A stretch of 18,607 nt of DNA from an uncultured Acetatifactor sp. Its GTDB lineage: Bacteria; Bacillota; Clostridia; Lachnospirales; Lachnospiraceae. Below, piece by piece: positions 8,056 through 15,806 of this stretch. The position numbers and the translations under genes were made by a program. The stretch is from the NCBI GenBank assembly GCA_910580225.1, contig CAJTXE010000005.1, forward strand, positions 126,201-144,807. Direction: 5' to 3'. The notes under the pieces are model-generated. The model did no database searches, was not told the origin of the DNA, and saw only the letters and a program-made list of their open reading frames with translations. Position 1 is the stretch's first letter, and the number at the start of each line of letters is the position of its first letter.

Positions 8056-9030
8056 GTGTTGAAGACAACATTAAAACAAAAAGCGGATTCCCTGGACAGG
8101 GTGCAGATGAAGAAAAAGGCAAGAAAAGTCCAGGCAGTCCTGATGTGGATGCTGAAGGCGGTTATTCTGGTGGGCATCTCCTATATTATCCTGGGGCCTG
8201 TGATTTCCATGGTTTCAAGCGCTTTTTTTACAAGCAATGATCTCTACAATCCGGTGGTGGTGCTGTTTCCGGTGGAGGGCACTCTGGAGAATTTCCGGGG
8301 AGCGTTTCAGACCCTTGTTTATCCCAGGACCCTGCTGACCACGGTGCTGTATGTGGCGTCCCTGACCCTGATCCAGGTCATCGTCTGTTCCATGGCGGGA
8401 TATGGTTTTGCCAGGTTCGAATTTCCGCTGAAAAAGCTGCTGTTCGGGTGTGTTATCCTGACCATCGTGCTTCCCACGGACACACTGATGCTTCCCTGGT
8501 ATACGGAATTCCGTAACTTTGATATCCTCGGCATTCTGCGTCTGGTGACTGGGGGCGGGGTGAACCTGTTGAGCACGCCCATTCCCATGTACATTATGTC
8601 CCTGTTTGCCTGCGGGCTGCGCTCGGGGCTGTATATCTACATTTTCAACCAGTTTTTCCGGGGGCTGCCCAAGGAAATTGAAGAGGCGGCTTTCATGGAC
8701 GGTGCGGGTTCCTTCTATACCTATTTCGGCATCATGCTGATGAACGCCATGCCTTCGGTGCTCACCGTAAGCATTTTCTCCATGGTGTGGCAGTATAACG
8801 ATACTTTTTACGCGCAGCTCTTTGCCATCAACAACAGACTTCTCATGAGCCGGAGAATCGGTACCCTGCAGGCGACGATCGCCCAGGCCTATGAGATCCG
8901 CGACACCGGGGTGACCCAGCTGTATCTGTACGCGGGTATTCTGATGATGATTATTCCGGTGGTGATTGTGTACTGCCTGCTGCAGAAGCGCTTTGTGGAA
9001 GGGGTGGAGCGCAGCGGTATCGTAGGATAA
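8056..9030 (+). CDS. Carbohydrate ABC transporter permease, MalG type (pair 2)
   Basis: A 324-residue permease with about six membrane helices, partner of the preceding MalF-type subunit. The EAA loop at about residues 207-234 reads EIEEAAFMDGAG, the usual MalG-like form. No ATG is well placed near the start. GTG at 8056 follows GGGGAGG (8043-8049) at six bases, TTG at 8059 is also possible, and an internal ATG at 8107 has only a weak site. I use the GTG. The N-terminus is therefore a long basic cytoplasmic region (about residues 1-35). The gap from the previous gene is 12 bases, so the pair is co-translated. A longer gap of 98 bases with hairpins separates it from the solute-binding gene. 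Confidence 0.9.
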   Translation: MLKTTLKQKADSLDRVQMKKKARKVQAVLMWMLKAVILVGISYIILGPVISMVSSAFFTSNDLYNPVVVLFPVEGTLENFRGAFQTLVYPRTLLTTVLYVASLTLIQVIVCSMAGYGFARFEFPLKKLLFGCVILTIVLPTDTLMLPWYTEFRNFDILGILRLVTGGGVNLLSTPIPMYIMSLFACGLRSGLYIYIFNQFFRGLPKEIEEAAFMDGAGSFYTYFGIMLMNAMPSVLTVSIFSMVWQYNDTFYAQLFAINNRLLMSRRIGTLQATIAQAYEIRDTGVTQLYLYAGILMMIIPVVIVYCLLQKRFVEGVERSGIVG

Positions 9031-9032
9031 GG

Positions 9033-9048
9033 CCCGGACTTTTCCGGG
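9033..9048 (+). other. Short hairpin after the second MalG-type permease gene
   Basis: CCCGGA (9033-9038) pairs with TCCGGG (9043-9048) around a four-base loop, right after the permease stop codon. There is no following T-run. Together with the larger hairpin at 9072-9099 it makes a structured leader before the solute-binding gene. Confidence 0.45.
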
Positions 9049-9071
9049 AGGATAAATCATTTCGTGAAACA

Positions 9072-9099
9072 GGCGGGCTGGGATTTCGCCCGGTCCGCC
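9072..9099 (+). other. Stable stem-loop ahead of the solute-binding protein gene
   Basis: Positions 9072-9082 pair with 9089-9099 as an 11-pair stem with two G-U pairs and a six-base loop (ATTTCG). What follows is CTATCAAAATAATC, not a T-run, so it is not a standard terminator. Structures of this kind in sugar ABC operons often protect the 3' end of an upstream transcript or mark a cut site, so that the binding protein is made in excess of the permeases. That role is inferred from position only. Confidence 0.6.
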
Positions 9100-9128
9100 C
9101 TATCAAAATAATCTTAGGAGGTTTTATC

Positions 9129-10707
9129 ATGAAAAAGAAAACATTAGCAACAAAAATCGGTGCGGCATTGATGAGCGCTGTCCTGGCGGTGTCCATGGCG
9201 GCCTGCGGCAATGACGGCGCTTCCCAGGGAAGCTCTTCCCAGGAAGATACTTCCTTGGACGGCAGCCAGTCGGAGAGCGGAAATCAGGATTCCGGAGAGA
9301 GCAGCGGGGATTCCGGGGAAAACAGCGGAGATGCTTCGGCGGACGCATCCGGCAGTGAGGATGCCGGGGATGGAGAGGCTTCCGGAGACGGCGAAAACCA
9401 GGCAGGGGGGGGCAGTTGTGCTCCATGAGCCGAAAGACCTGGGCGGGCGCACCATCAAAATCGGCCTCTGGTGGGATGAGTACTGGGACAGCAATTACCA
9501 GACCCTGGAGGACGTGACGGCAGCAGGAGGCTCTTATTCCAACTCCGAAACCATGCAGATGAAATTGGATAAAATACGCGAGATTGAGTCCAGATGGAAT
9601 TGTAAAATCGAATGGGTAAACCTGGGATGGGACGGCATCATGGAGAGTATCAACACATCCATTACCGCCGGAACTCCGGACTGCGACATTTACTTGACAG
9701 ACCCCCAGTTCGGCATTCCCGCCGTGCTGAACGGTTATGCCCAGAAAATTTCCGTTTTCGCGCCTGCGGATTCGGATATTCTGAATGACAATGTGGTGCT
9801 GACGCCGTTTTCCGTGCTTGGCAGTGACGAATACCTGATGTGCACTTCCGACAATTACACCATTCCCACAGGAGCAGCGTTCATGGCCTATAATGCGGAT
9901 ATGCTTGACAGCCTGAACCTGGAAGCGCCGGAGAAACTGGCGGAGAGAGGCGAGTGGACCTGGGAGAAGTTCGCCGAGTACGCACTGGCCTGCACCAGGG
10001 ATACCGACGGCGACGGCAACACGGACACCTACGGATACGGCACTGTCTGGACGGACACGGTTTCCGCATTTCTGGCTTCCAACAATGCGGCCATTGCCAA
10101 CTCCGCCACAGAGGGCTTGAGCGATTCCAAGACTGTGGAAGTGTTCAATTTCCTTGACAGGCTTTACAATGTGGACGGTTCCGCAAGGCCTTATGACAAT
10201 GACGACTGGGATTATCAGCTGAACGGTATTTTCCAGGGGCAGGTGGCATTTTCCATGGTGAAGCCCTATCAGCTGATTGACCAGGCGGGAAACATTGACT
10301 TTGAGATTCATATATGCCCGCTTCCCGTGGGAACCAGTGGGGACGGAAGCCAGACGCCGGTTATGCTGGTGAACAGCTATTTTATTCCCATCGGTGTGGA
10401 AGACGCGGAGTCCGTATACCTGGTGTTCGAGGAGATGCAGAACTGGTTTGACGGAGATACTTATTACAGGGATGACCCGGAATGGTTTGAGTCCGCTTTC
10501 GCAAGCCTGGAGCAGGTGGAGCTTGGCTACCAGGAGGGCGCAAAGACCAATGACGATCTCTGGCACAGCATCGACTCCAACGGTGCGGTGGGCGAAGTGT
10601 GGTACGGCATTTTCGTCAACAAGGATATGACCGTGTCCCAGGCCATTGAGTCCAAGAAGCAGGTGCTGCAGGATACTCTGGATGCGGCTACGGCGCTGAT
10701 TAAGTAA
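9129..10707 (+). pseudogene. Extracellular solute-binding lipoprotein, interrupted by +1 frameshift in a G run
   Basis: The gene begins with AGGAGG (9116-9121) and ATG at 9129. It encodes a lysine-rich signal and lipobox SMAAC (lipidated Cys26), then an acidic Ser/Gly/Asp/Glu linker. In the reading as given this frame ends at 9428 after 99 residues. The rest of a family-typical solute-binding protein continues in the next frame to 10707 (GRTIKIGLWWDEYW, then IESRWNCKIEWVNLGWD, AGTPDCDIYLTD, WTWEKFAEYA). The break lies in eight Gs at 9405-9412; seven Gs would give one 525-residue lipoprotein. A restart at GTG 9418 would lack any export signal. The intact protein would capture sugar for the permease pair just upstream. 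Cause may be a sequencing or assembly error, a real mutation, or phase variation; the sequence alone does not decide. Confidence 0.85.
9405..9412 (+). repeat. Eight-G homopolymer that breaks the lipoprotein gene
   Basis: This uninterrupted run of eight G residues sits within the lipoprotein linker, at the exact point where coding sense moves from one frame to the next. Upstream the frame reads GAA AAC CAG GCA GGG. Removing one G restores an open frame through GCA GTT GTG CTC CAT. Such runs are prone to slippage both in cells and in sequencing. Confidence 0.9.
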
Positions 10708-10725
10708 GGGACAGGAGATTCCGGA

Positions 10726-10744
10726 CGGGCAGGGCGCCTGCCCG
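10726..10744 (+). other. GC-rich hairpin after the solute-binding gene
   Basis: CGGGCAGG (10726-10733) pairs perfectly with CCTGCCCG (10737-10744) around a three-base loop, 19 bases past the stop codon. It lacks a T-run and may act with the terminator that follows at 10752-10792, or protect the 3' end of the operon transcript. Confidence 0.5.
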
Positions 10745-10751
10745 GCGGGGA

Positions 10752-10792
10752 ATGCGGCAGTCTGCAGGGAATGCCAGGCTGCCGTATCTTTT
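10752..10792 (+). terminator. Probable intrinsic terminator of the permease/lipoprotein operon
   Basis: ATGCGGCAG (10752-10760) pairs with CTGCCGTAT (10779-10787), nine pairs with one G-U, and CTTTTA follows. The loop is long (18 bases) and the T-run short, so strength is uncertain. It separates the GC-rich operon from the AT-richer regulator gene. Confidence 0.55.
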
Positions 10793-10850
10793 AGGCGCAG
10801 GCCCGCGCGTGATTCTTTTCTGAAAAATATTCCACTTTAGCTCTTGGGTA

Positions 10851-10859
10851 TGATATGAT
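10851..10859 (+). promoter_or_regulatory. Putative extended -10 promoter for the regulator gene
   Basis: TGATATGAT contains the extended -10 form TG-n-TATGAT. No good -35 box lies 16-18 bases upstream, as is common for extended -10 promoters. Transcription would begin near 10866, which falls on the first in-frame ATG (10865). This favours the downstream ATG at 10910, with its GGGAG site, as the real start of the gene. Confidence 0.4.
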
Positions 10860-10909
10860 GTATTATGCGAGGATATAATAAAAACATAGTAAGAGATGGG
10901 AGTGTGGAT

Positions 10910-12364
10910 ATGGATAGGACAAGGCTGCTCGTAAAACGCTTACTTGCCTGTACATCAGAAGAAGACTGGTTTGAATTTAAAGATAGTTGGTATGATGCTG
11001 TTGGCATAGGTGAGTATATTTCGTCTATGTCAAATGCGGCAGCTATGTGTGGCAAAGAATATGCCTATATCATTTGGGGTGTAGATAATGAGACACATAT
11101 GCTGACAAACACATCTTTTAATTACCATAAAGATGTAAAAGGGGAGCCATTAGAACACTTTCTTGCAAGACAGATTGTTCCTGACATCAATTTTCAGTTT
11201 GAAGAATCAAGCATTGATGGAAAGCGCATTGTTGTATTGACAATACCGGCAGCCAGAACGGTGCCCACTGCTTTTGGCGGAAACCGATTCATTCGAATTG
11301 GTTCAAGTAAGGTGAACTTAAATAAATATCCGGAGCGTGAATCCAAATTATTTGATATCTTGCGAAATGGACTGCCAACAGTGGAAAATGTGGAAAGCGA
11401 TATCCAGGATTTGACTTTCCGAAAGCTGTTTCTTTATTATGAAGATAAAGGAATTGTACTTAACAAAAATACTTTTAAGAAGAATCTGCGCCTGCTTACC
11501 AAAGAAGGAAAATATAATCTGTTGGCACAGTTGCTGTCTGACAATAGCCAAATACCGGTTCGGGTCTCCATTTTTCAGGGCAGAGATAAAGCATCCCCGT
11601 TATATTCTGTTCGAGAATTTGGAAACAGCTGCATACTGATATCATTGGACAAAGTATTGGAATACGGTGATGTAATCAATATTATGCAGGCAGACGAGAC
11701 AGATAGGGTTGTAGAGAGAAAAGAAGTACCGTTATTTAATCAGGGGGCATTCCGTGAAGCGATTGTAAATGCTTTTGTGCATAATTTATGGATAGATCAT
11801 AATGCGCCAATGGTAACGGTATATTCGGATCGAATAGAGATTTTATCTCGGGGTACCCTTGCGCCGAATCAGACATTGGATGGGTTTTATCTGGGAGAAT
11901 CCGTTCCTGTCAACAGGAGTCTTTCGGACATTTTCCTGCAGCTGCATATCAGTGAGCGCTCTGGCAGGGGAGTTCCGGTTATTACACAGATATATGGAAA
12001 AGAGGCATTTGAATTCAGGGAAAATTCAATTGTAGTAACCATACCATTTGAAAAAATAACTCTGAATGTGGGGGATAAACTTACGGATAGACAAAAAGTG
12101 GGGGATAAAGTGGGGGATAAAGTGGGGGATAAAGTGGGGGATAAAGTGGGGGATAAACTCACGGACAGACAAAATTTAAATCCCACTCGCAGGCTTATAT
12201 TAAAAGAAATGCGGAATAATCCCAACATCACTCAACCGCAGTTGATAGAAATTGTAGGAATAGGAAAAACGGCTATTCAAAATAACATTTCGTATTTGCG
12301 GGAAAACGGATATATTGAGCGTGTTGGTTCAAATAAAAAAGGGTATTGGAAAGTGAATGTTTGA
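10910..12364 (+). CDS. AlbA_2-type ATP-binding transcriptional regulator with winged helix
   Basis: A 484-residue protein. The frame is open from an ATG at 10865, but that one has no ribosome binding site. The ATG at 10910 follows GGGAG at seven bases and gives a typical family start. Residues about 15-140 match the AlbA_2 (Schlafen-like) domain: EEDWFEFKDSW, then YIIWGVDNET and FGGNRFIRIGSSK. Residues about 280-370 look like the HATPase_c_4 type module (FREAIVNAFVHN, then SGRGVPVITQIYG). A VGDK repeat linker at about 387-416 leads to a winged helix-turn-helix (residues about 423-484, ITQPQLIEIVGIGKTAIQNN). Such proteins are thought to act as DNA-binding regulators; ligand and targets are unknown. 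The base composition is visibly AT-richer than its neighbours and it has its own promoter and upstream terminator, so it looks like an insertion into the sugar locus. Confidence 0.85.
   Translation: MDRTRLLVKRLLACTSEEDWFEFKDSWYDAVGIGEYISSMSNAAAMCGKEYAYIIWGVDNETHMLTNTSFNYHKDVKGEPLEHFLARQIVPDINFQFEESSIDGKRIVVLTIPAARTVPTAFGGNRFIRIGSSKVNLNKYPERESKLFDILRNGLPTVENVESDIQDLTFRKLFLYYEDKGIVLNKNTFKKNLRLLTKEGKYNLLAQLLSDNSQIPVRVSIFQGRDKASPLYSVREFGNSCILISLDKVLEYGDVINIMQADETDRVVERKEVPLFNQGAFREAIVNAFVHNLWIDHNAPMVTVYSDRIEILSRGTLAPNQTLDGFYLGESVPVNRSLSDIFLQLHISERSGRGVPVITQIYGKEAFEFRENSIVVTIPFEKITLNVGDKLTDRQKVGDKVGDKVGDKVGDKVGDKLTDRQNLNPTRRLILKEMRNNPNITQPQLIEIVGIGKTAIQNNISYLRENGYIERVGSNKKGYWKVNV
12068..12175 (+). 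repeat. 12-bp tandem repeat encoding VGDK in the regulator
   Basis: The unit GTGGGGGATAAA occurs once at 12068-12079 and then five times without a break at 12098-12157. Each run is followed by a near-identical stretch encoding LTDRQ (12080-12094 and 12158-12172), so a larger 30-base block is itself duplicated. All changes in copy number would stay in frame, giving a linker of variable length between the ATPase-like part and the winged helix. Confidence 0.92.
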
Positions 12365-12397
12365 TATGATATGCGGCAGTCAATCAGGAGGCGGAAA

Positions 12398-13045
12398 ATG
12401 ATGAACAAAATATTCAGTCATAACACTTTTTTCTTCCGATTTATGAACCAGGCGGGCAATGTCATCATCGCCACGCTGCTGTGGCTGTTGGGCTGTCTGC
12501 CGGTGGTGACCATCGGGACGTCCACCATAGCTTTGTATTACACCACGGTGAAGAGCATCCGCCGGGGAGAGGGATATGTGAGCCGGGAATTTTTCGGCGC
12601 TTACCGCAGAAACCTGAAGAACGGGATTCCCATGACTGTCGTGTTTCTTCTTCTGGGGGTGGTACTGGCGATTGACAGGATGTATGTGGATCAGGGGCAG
12701 TCCGCTGCGGCTGCGGCGTTCAGCCTGGGGTATACGCTGCTGACTCTGGTAGTGATGAGTCTGGCCGTATATGTGTTCCCGGTGATGTCCCGGTTTACCA
12801 TGAGTTCCTGGGAGTGTTTCCGGCTGGCGCTGCTGATGGTGTTCCGGCACCTGCCGTTTACGGTGATCCTGTTGGGGATGGCGATTGGGACAGTGTGCCT
12901 GGTCCTCCTGATTCCGGCGCCCATGCTGTTCATCCTCCCCGGGGCTTGCTGCTACGGCCAGTCCTTCCTGATGGAGCGGCTGCTGAAGAAGTATATGGCA
13001 AAACCCCAGACAGAGGAAGAGGCGGAGAAGTGGTATTACAGATGA
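12398..13045 (+). CDS. DUF624 (YesL-like) membrane protein
   Basis: A 215-residue protein with about five membrane helices. The best start is ATG 12398 (or 12401), since AGGAGG lies at 12386-12391; the in-frame ATG at 12371 has none. The opening MMNKIFSHNTFFFRFMNQAGNVIIATLLWLLGCLPVVTIG is characteristic of DUF624/YesL proteins: a short amphipathic start, then a first helix with the LLGCLPVVTIGTS motif. Members sit in sugar-uptake operons next to ABC transporters and glycosidases (B. subtilis yesL in the rhamnogalacturonan cluster), but their molecular role is unknown. Here it is the first gene of the glycosidase group, 54 bases ahead of the alpha-galactosidase. The family call is confident; the function is not. 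Confidence 0.85.
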   Translation: MMNKIFSHNTFFFRFMNQAGNVIIATLLWLLGCLPVVTIGTSTIALYYTTVKSIRRGEGYVSREFFGAYRRNLKNGIPMTVVFLLLGVVLAIDRMYVDQGQSAAAAAFSLGYTLLTLVVMSLAVYVFPVMSRFTMSSWECFRLALLMVFRHLPFTVILLGMAIGTVCLVLLIPAPMLFILPGACCYGQSFLMERLLKKYMAKPQTEEEAEKWYYR

Positions 13046-13099
13046 AATAAGGTTTGGAACCTGTTATCAATTAAAGCAGAGGAAAGAGAGGGATTTGCT

Positions 13100-15313
13100 A
13101 TGGCAATTCACTATTTGAAGGAACACAATATTTTTCAGTTGGATACAGCGAACACAAGCTATCTCATCGGCATTGTGGATGAGGAGAAGTTCCCGGGGCA
13201 CATTTATTACGGGAGCAAAATCCGGCCCGGTGACGCGTCCTATCTGCTGCGGACCCAGGAGCCGCCTTATGTGCCGTCGCGGAATAACCGGGAAAGGACG
13301 TCCTTTTATGATCAGTTTCCCTTCGAATATCCGGGAAATGGTCTGGGGGATTACCGGGAAAGTGCTATTGCCGTTGAAACGCTGCAGGGAAATACAGGCG
13401 TCATGGTGACTTTGGAGAGCTATGAGATACTGGAGGAGAAGCCGGTTTTGGAAGGGCTGCCCGCCTCGTTTGGAAATGAGGGAAAGACTCTGGTGCTGCA
13501 CTGCAGGGATGGGGTGTTGGATTTGGAGGTGGACCTGCTGTACAGTGTATTTGAGGCGGAGGATGTAATCACCAGGAGCGTAAGGGTGCGCAACGGGGGA
13601 AGTGCGCCTGTTTGGCTGACAAAGGTGTATTCTGCCTGTGTGGACATGGACTGCCGGGACTATGAGATGGTGACCCTGCACGGTTCCTGGGCCAGGGAGC
13701 GGCAGATTGACGTGAGGACTCTGGGGTATGGAAAGCAGAGCGTCGGCTCTGTGCGGGGGGAGACTTCCCATCAGGAGCATTCCTTCCTGGCGCTGCGGGA
13801 GCGGGGAACTACGCAGGAACGTGGAGAAGTGTACGGTTTTCAGTTTGTTTATTCGGGAAATTTCCTGGCCCAGGCGGAGAAGACCCAGATGGACATGCTG
13901 CGGGTGGTCATGGGTATCCATCCCCAGGGATTTAAGTGGAAACTGGAACCGGGAGAGGGATTTACGGCCCCGGAGGCGGTGCTGACGTTTTCGGACCAGG
14001 GCATGGGGAAAATGAGCCGTAATTTTCACGATTTTCTCCGCGGGCATATGATACGCAGCCCTTATCGGGATAAAAAACGCCCGATTCTCATCAATAACTG
14101 GGAGGCCACTTATTTTAATTTCGATACGGAGAAGCTGTTGGAAATTGCGGAGAAGGCGGCCCAGTTGGGCATTGAAATGCTTGTGATGGACGACGGGTGG
14201 TTCGGGCACAGGAACGACGACAATTCCAGTCTGGGGGACTGGTTTGTGAATGAGGAAAAGCTTCAGGGCGGGCTTAAGGCTCTGGTGGACAGGGTGAATG
14301 CACTGGGAATGAAATTCGGTATTTGGTTTGAGCCGGAGATGATTTCCCCGGATTCGCAGCTGTACCGGGAACATCCGGACTGGGCAATCCGGATACCGGG
14401 CAGAACGGCTTCCCTTTGCCGGAATCAGTATGTATTGGATTTCAGCAGGAAGGATGTGCGGGATTACGTCTATAACAGTGTGAAGGCTGTCCTGGACAGC
14501 GCAAATATCGAGTATGTGAAGTGGGATATGAACCGTCAGCTGTCTGACTTGGGAAGCGCCGAACTGCCTGCGGACAGGATGGGAGAACTTTACCACAGAT
14601 TTGTCTTGGGCGTGTATGAGCTGCAGGAGCGTCTGGTGACGGATTTTCCGAATCTTTTACTGGAGAACTGTTCCGGGGGCGGGGCCAGGTTTGACGCGGG
14701 AATGCTGTACTATAGCCCGCAAATCTGGTGCTCCGACGATACGGATGCCATTGAGCGGCTGAAAATTCAGGAGGGGACTGCCATGCTTTATCCCCTTTCC
14801 ACCATGGGCGCCCATGTGTCCGTGTGCCCGAATCATGCCCTGGGCAGGGTGACGCCTTTTGACACCAGGGGATATGTGGCTCTGGCAGGGACTTTCGGGT
14901 ATGAACTGGATGTGACAAAGCTGCCGGAGGCGGAGCAGGCGAAGATTCCGGGGCAGGTGGCATTGTATCATCAGTACAATGACCTGGTGCGCAGCGGGGA
15001 TTATTACCGGATTGCTTCCTATGGGCAGAACCATGAGTTTGACTGCTATATGGTGGTTTCCCGGGACAGGGATGAGGCTCTGGTGACTTATGTTCAGGTG
15101 CTGAACCGTCCCAATTACCGGAGTCGTCTGATTCGCCTGCAGGGACTGGACCCGGAGAAGACTTACCGGTTGGAAGCCGTGGAGGGCGGAGAGGAGATGG
15201 CGGCCCTGGAGGGCAGGCGCTTTGGCGGGGATTTGCTGATGAAGGCCGGTATTACCATACCCAATCCCTGGGGGGATTTCCAGGGACGGCTGATTTATCT
15301 GCGGGCAGAGTGA
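13100..15313 (+). CDS. Alpha-galactosidase, glycoside hydrolase family 36
   Basis: A 737-residue enzyme that removes terminal alpha-1,6-galactose from oligosaccharides such as galactomanno-oligosaccharides or raffinose-type sugars. No signal peptide is present, so it acts in the cytoplasm on imported sugar. An N-terminal beta-sandwich (about residues 1-330) is followed by a TIM barrel beginning near WEATYF (residue about 334) and a C-terminal beta domain. The family motifs are intact: VMDDGWFG, KWDMNR with nucleophile Asp476, CSGGGARFD, and CSDDTD with acid/base Asp546. The 70-residue separation agrees with well-studied GH36 enzymes of the AgaA type. Length is typical for the family. The ATG at 13100 follows GAGAGGG (13086-13092). 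It lies between YesL and a small membrane protein, upstream of the beta-mannanase, which suggests that galactosylated mannan is the target. Confidence 0.95.
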   Translation: MAIHYLKEHNIFQLDTANTSYLIGIVDEEKFPGHIYYGSKIRPGDASYLLRTQEPPYVPSRNNRERTSFYDQFPFEYPGNGLGDYRESAIAVETLQGNTGVMVTLESYEILEEKPVLEGLPASFGNEGKTLVLHCRDGVLDLEVDLLYSVFEAEDVITRSVRVRNGGSAPVWLTKVYSACVDMDCRDYEMVTLHGSWARERQIDVRTLGYGKQSVGSVRGETSHQEHSFLALRERGTTQERGEVYGFQFVYSGNFLAQAEKTQMDMLRVVMGIHPQGFKWKLEPGEGFTAPEAVLTFSDQGMGKMSRNFHDFLRGHMIRSPYRDKKRPILINNWEATYFNFDTEKLLEIAEKAAQLGIEMLVMDDGWFGHRNDDNSSLGDWFVNEEKLQGGLKALVDRVNALGMKFGIWFEPEMISPDSQLYREHPDWAIRIPGRTASLCRNQYVLDFSRKDVRDYVYNSVKAVLDSANIEYVKWDMNRQLSDLGSAELPADRMGELYHRFVLGVYELQERLVTDFPNLLLENCSGGGARFDAGMLYYSPQIWCSDDTDAIERLKIQEGTAMLYPLSTMGAHVSVCPNHALGRVTPFDTRGYVALAGTFGYELDVTKLPEAEQAKIPGQVALYHQYNDLVRSGDYYRIASYGQNHEFDCYMVVSRDRDEALVTYVQVLNRPNYRSRLIRLQGLDPEKTYRLEAVEGGEEMAALEGRRFGGDLLMKAGITIPNPWGDFQGRLIYLRAE

Positions 15314-15367
15314 AAGAATATCCATGGGAGTACAAGGGAAAGCTGATTGGGCGAAAGGATGGTTCCT

Positions 15368-15703
15368 ATGAAGTTGAAAGAGATCATTACTGCATGTGTT
15401 CTTTTTTTGGTATCGGCAGGGCTGTTTATCTTGAGTTTTCGCTCTTTCCGGGAAAAGGGGTTTCTCTTTAACAATGCCTATCTCTATGCTTCAAAGCAGG
15501 AGCGGGAGCATATGAATAAAAAGCCCCACTATCGTCAATCCGCCATTATATTCCTGCTGTTGGGAGTTTACTTTGTGTTAGACGGAATGAAAGTTCTGCT
15601 GAACATGGACTGGCTGTTTTGGCCTGCGGGAATCATCATAGTTATTACTATTATTTATGCCATTGTTTCCAGTATAAAGATTGAAAAATCACAGAAAAAT
15701 TGA
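15368..15703 (+). CDS. Small three-helix membrane protein of unknown function
   Basis: A 111-residue protein. The ATG at 15368 is chosen because AAAGGA (15354-15359) lies eight bases before it; upstream in-frame TTG (15347) and ATG (15359) starts lack good sites. Three hydrophobic segments are visible: residues about 7-25 (IITACVLFLVSAGLFILSF), about 54-71 and about 80-98. Between the first and second is a charged stretch with KQEREHMNKKPHYRQ. The layout of a first helix, a hydrophilic loop and two closely spaced helices recalls small DUF3784-like membrane proteins, but I cannot assign it. It sits in the glycosidase operon between the alpha-galactosidase and the mannanase genes, so it is co-transcribed with them. 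Confidence 0.65.
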   Translation: MKLKEIITACVLFLVSAGLFILSFRSFREKGFLFNNAYLYASKQEREHMNKKPHYRQSAIIFLLLGVYFVLDGMKVLLNMDWLFWPAGIIIVITIIYAIVSSIKIEKSQKN

Positions 15704-15806
15704 TTCCTGTCTGCAGGGCAGTAGCGGGAATACCTTTTCCGGCGGGGAGAAGAATATCCTGCAAGGGAAGAACAAAAGGCAAGAGAGCGGAAAACAGGTG
15801 TGGAGT

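Noticed and set aside
9211..9404. Reading the start of the downstream solute-binding frame as an alternative N-terminus (MTALPREALPRK)
   Set aside because: It is Arg/Pro-rich with no signal and lies out of frame with a perfect lipoprotein signal; the frames should be joined at the G run instead.
9405..9412. Programmed ribosomal frameshifting as the explanation for the split lipoprotein
   Set aside because: No downstream pseudoknot or internal Shine-Dalgarno arrangement was evident, and programmed shifts are not known in this protein family; slippage of the G run is simpler. It is not formally excluded.
9127..10566. 479-residue minus-strand frame opposite the solute-binding gene
   Set aside because: It has no domain, no ribosome binding site and a biased composition; the plus strand encodes a clear binding protein.
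13067..14596. 509-residue minus-strand frame opposite the alpha-galactosidase gene
   Set aside because: It lies opposite a gene with all GH36 catalytic motifs and has shadow composition.
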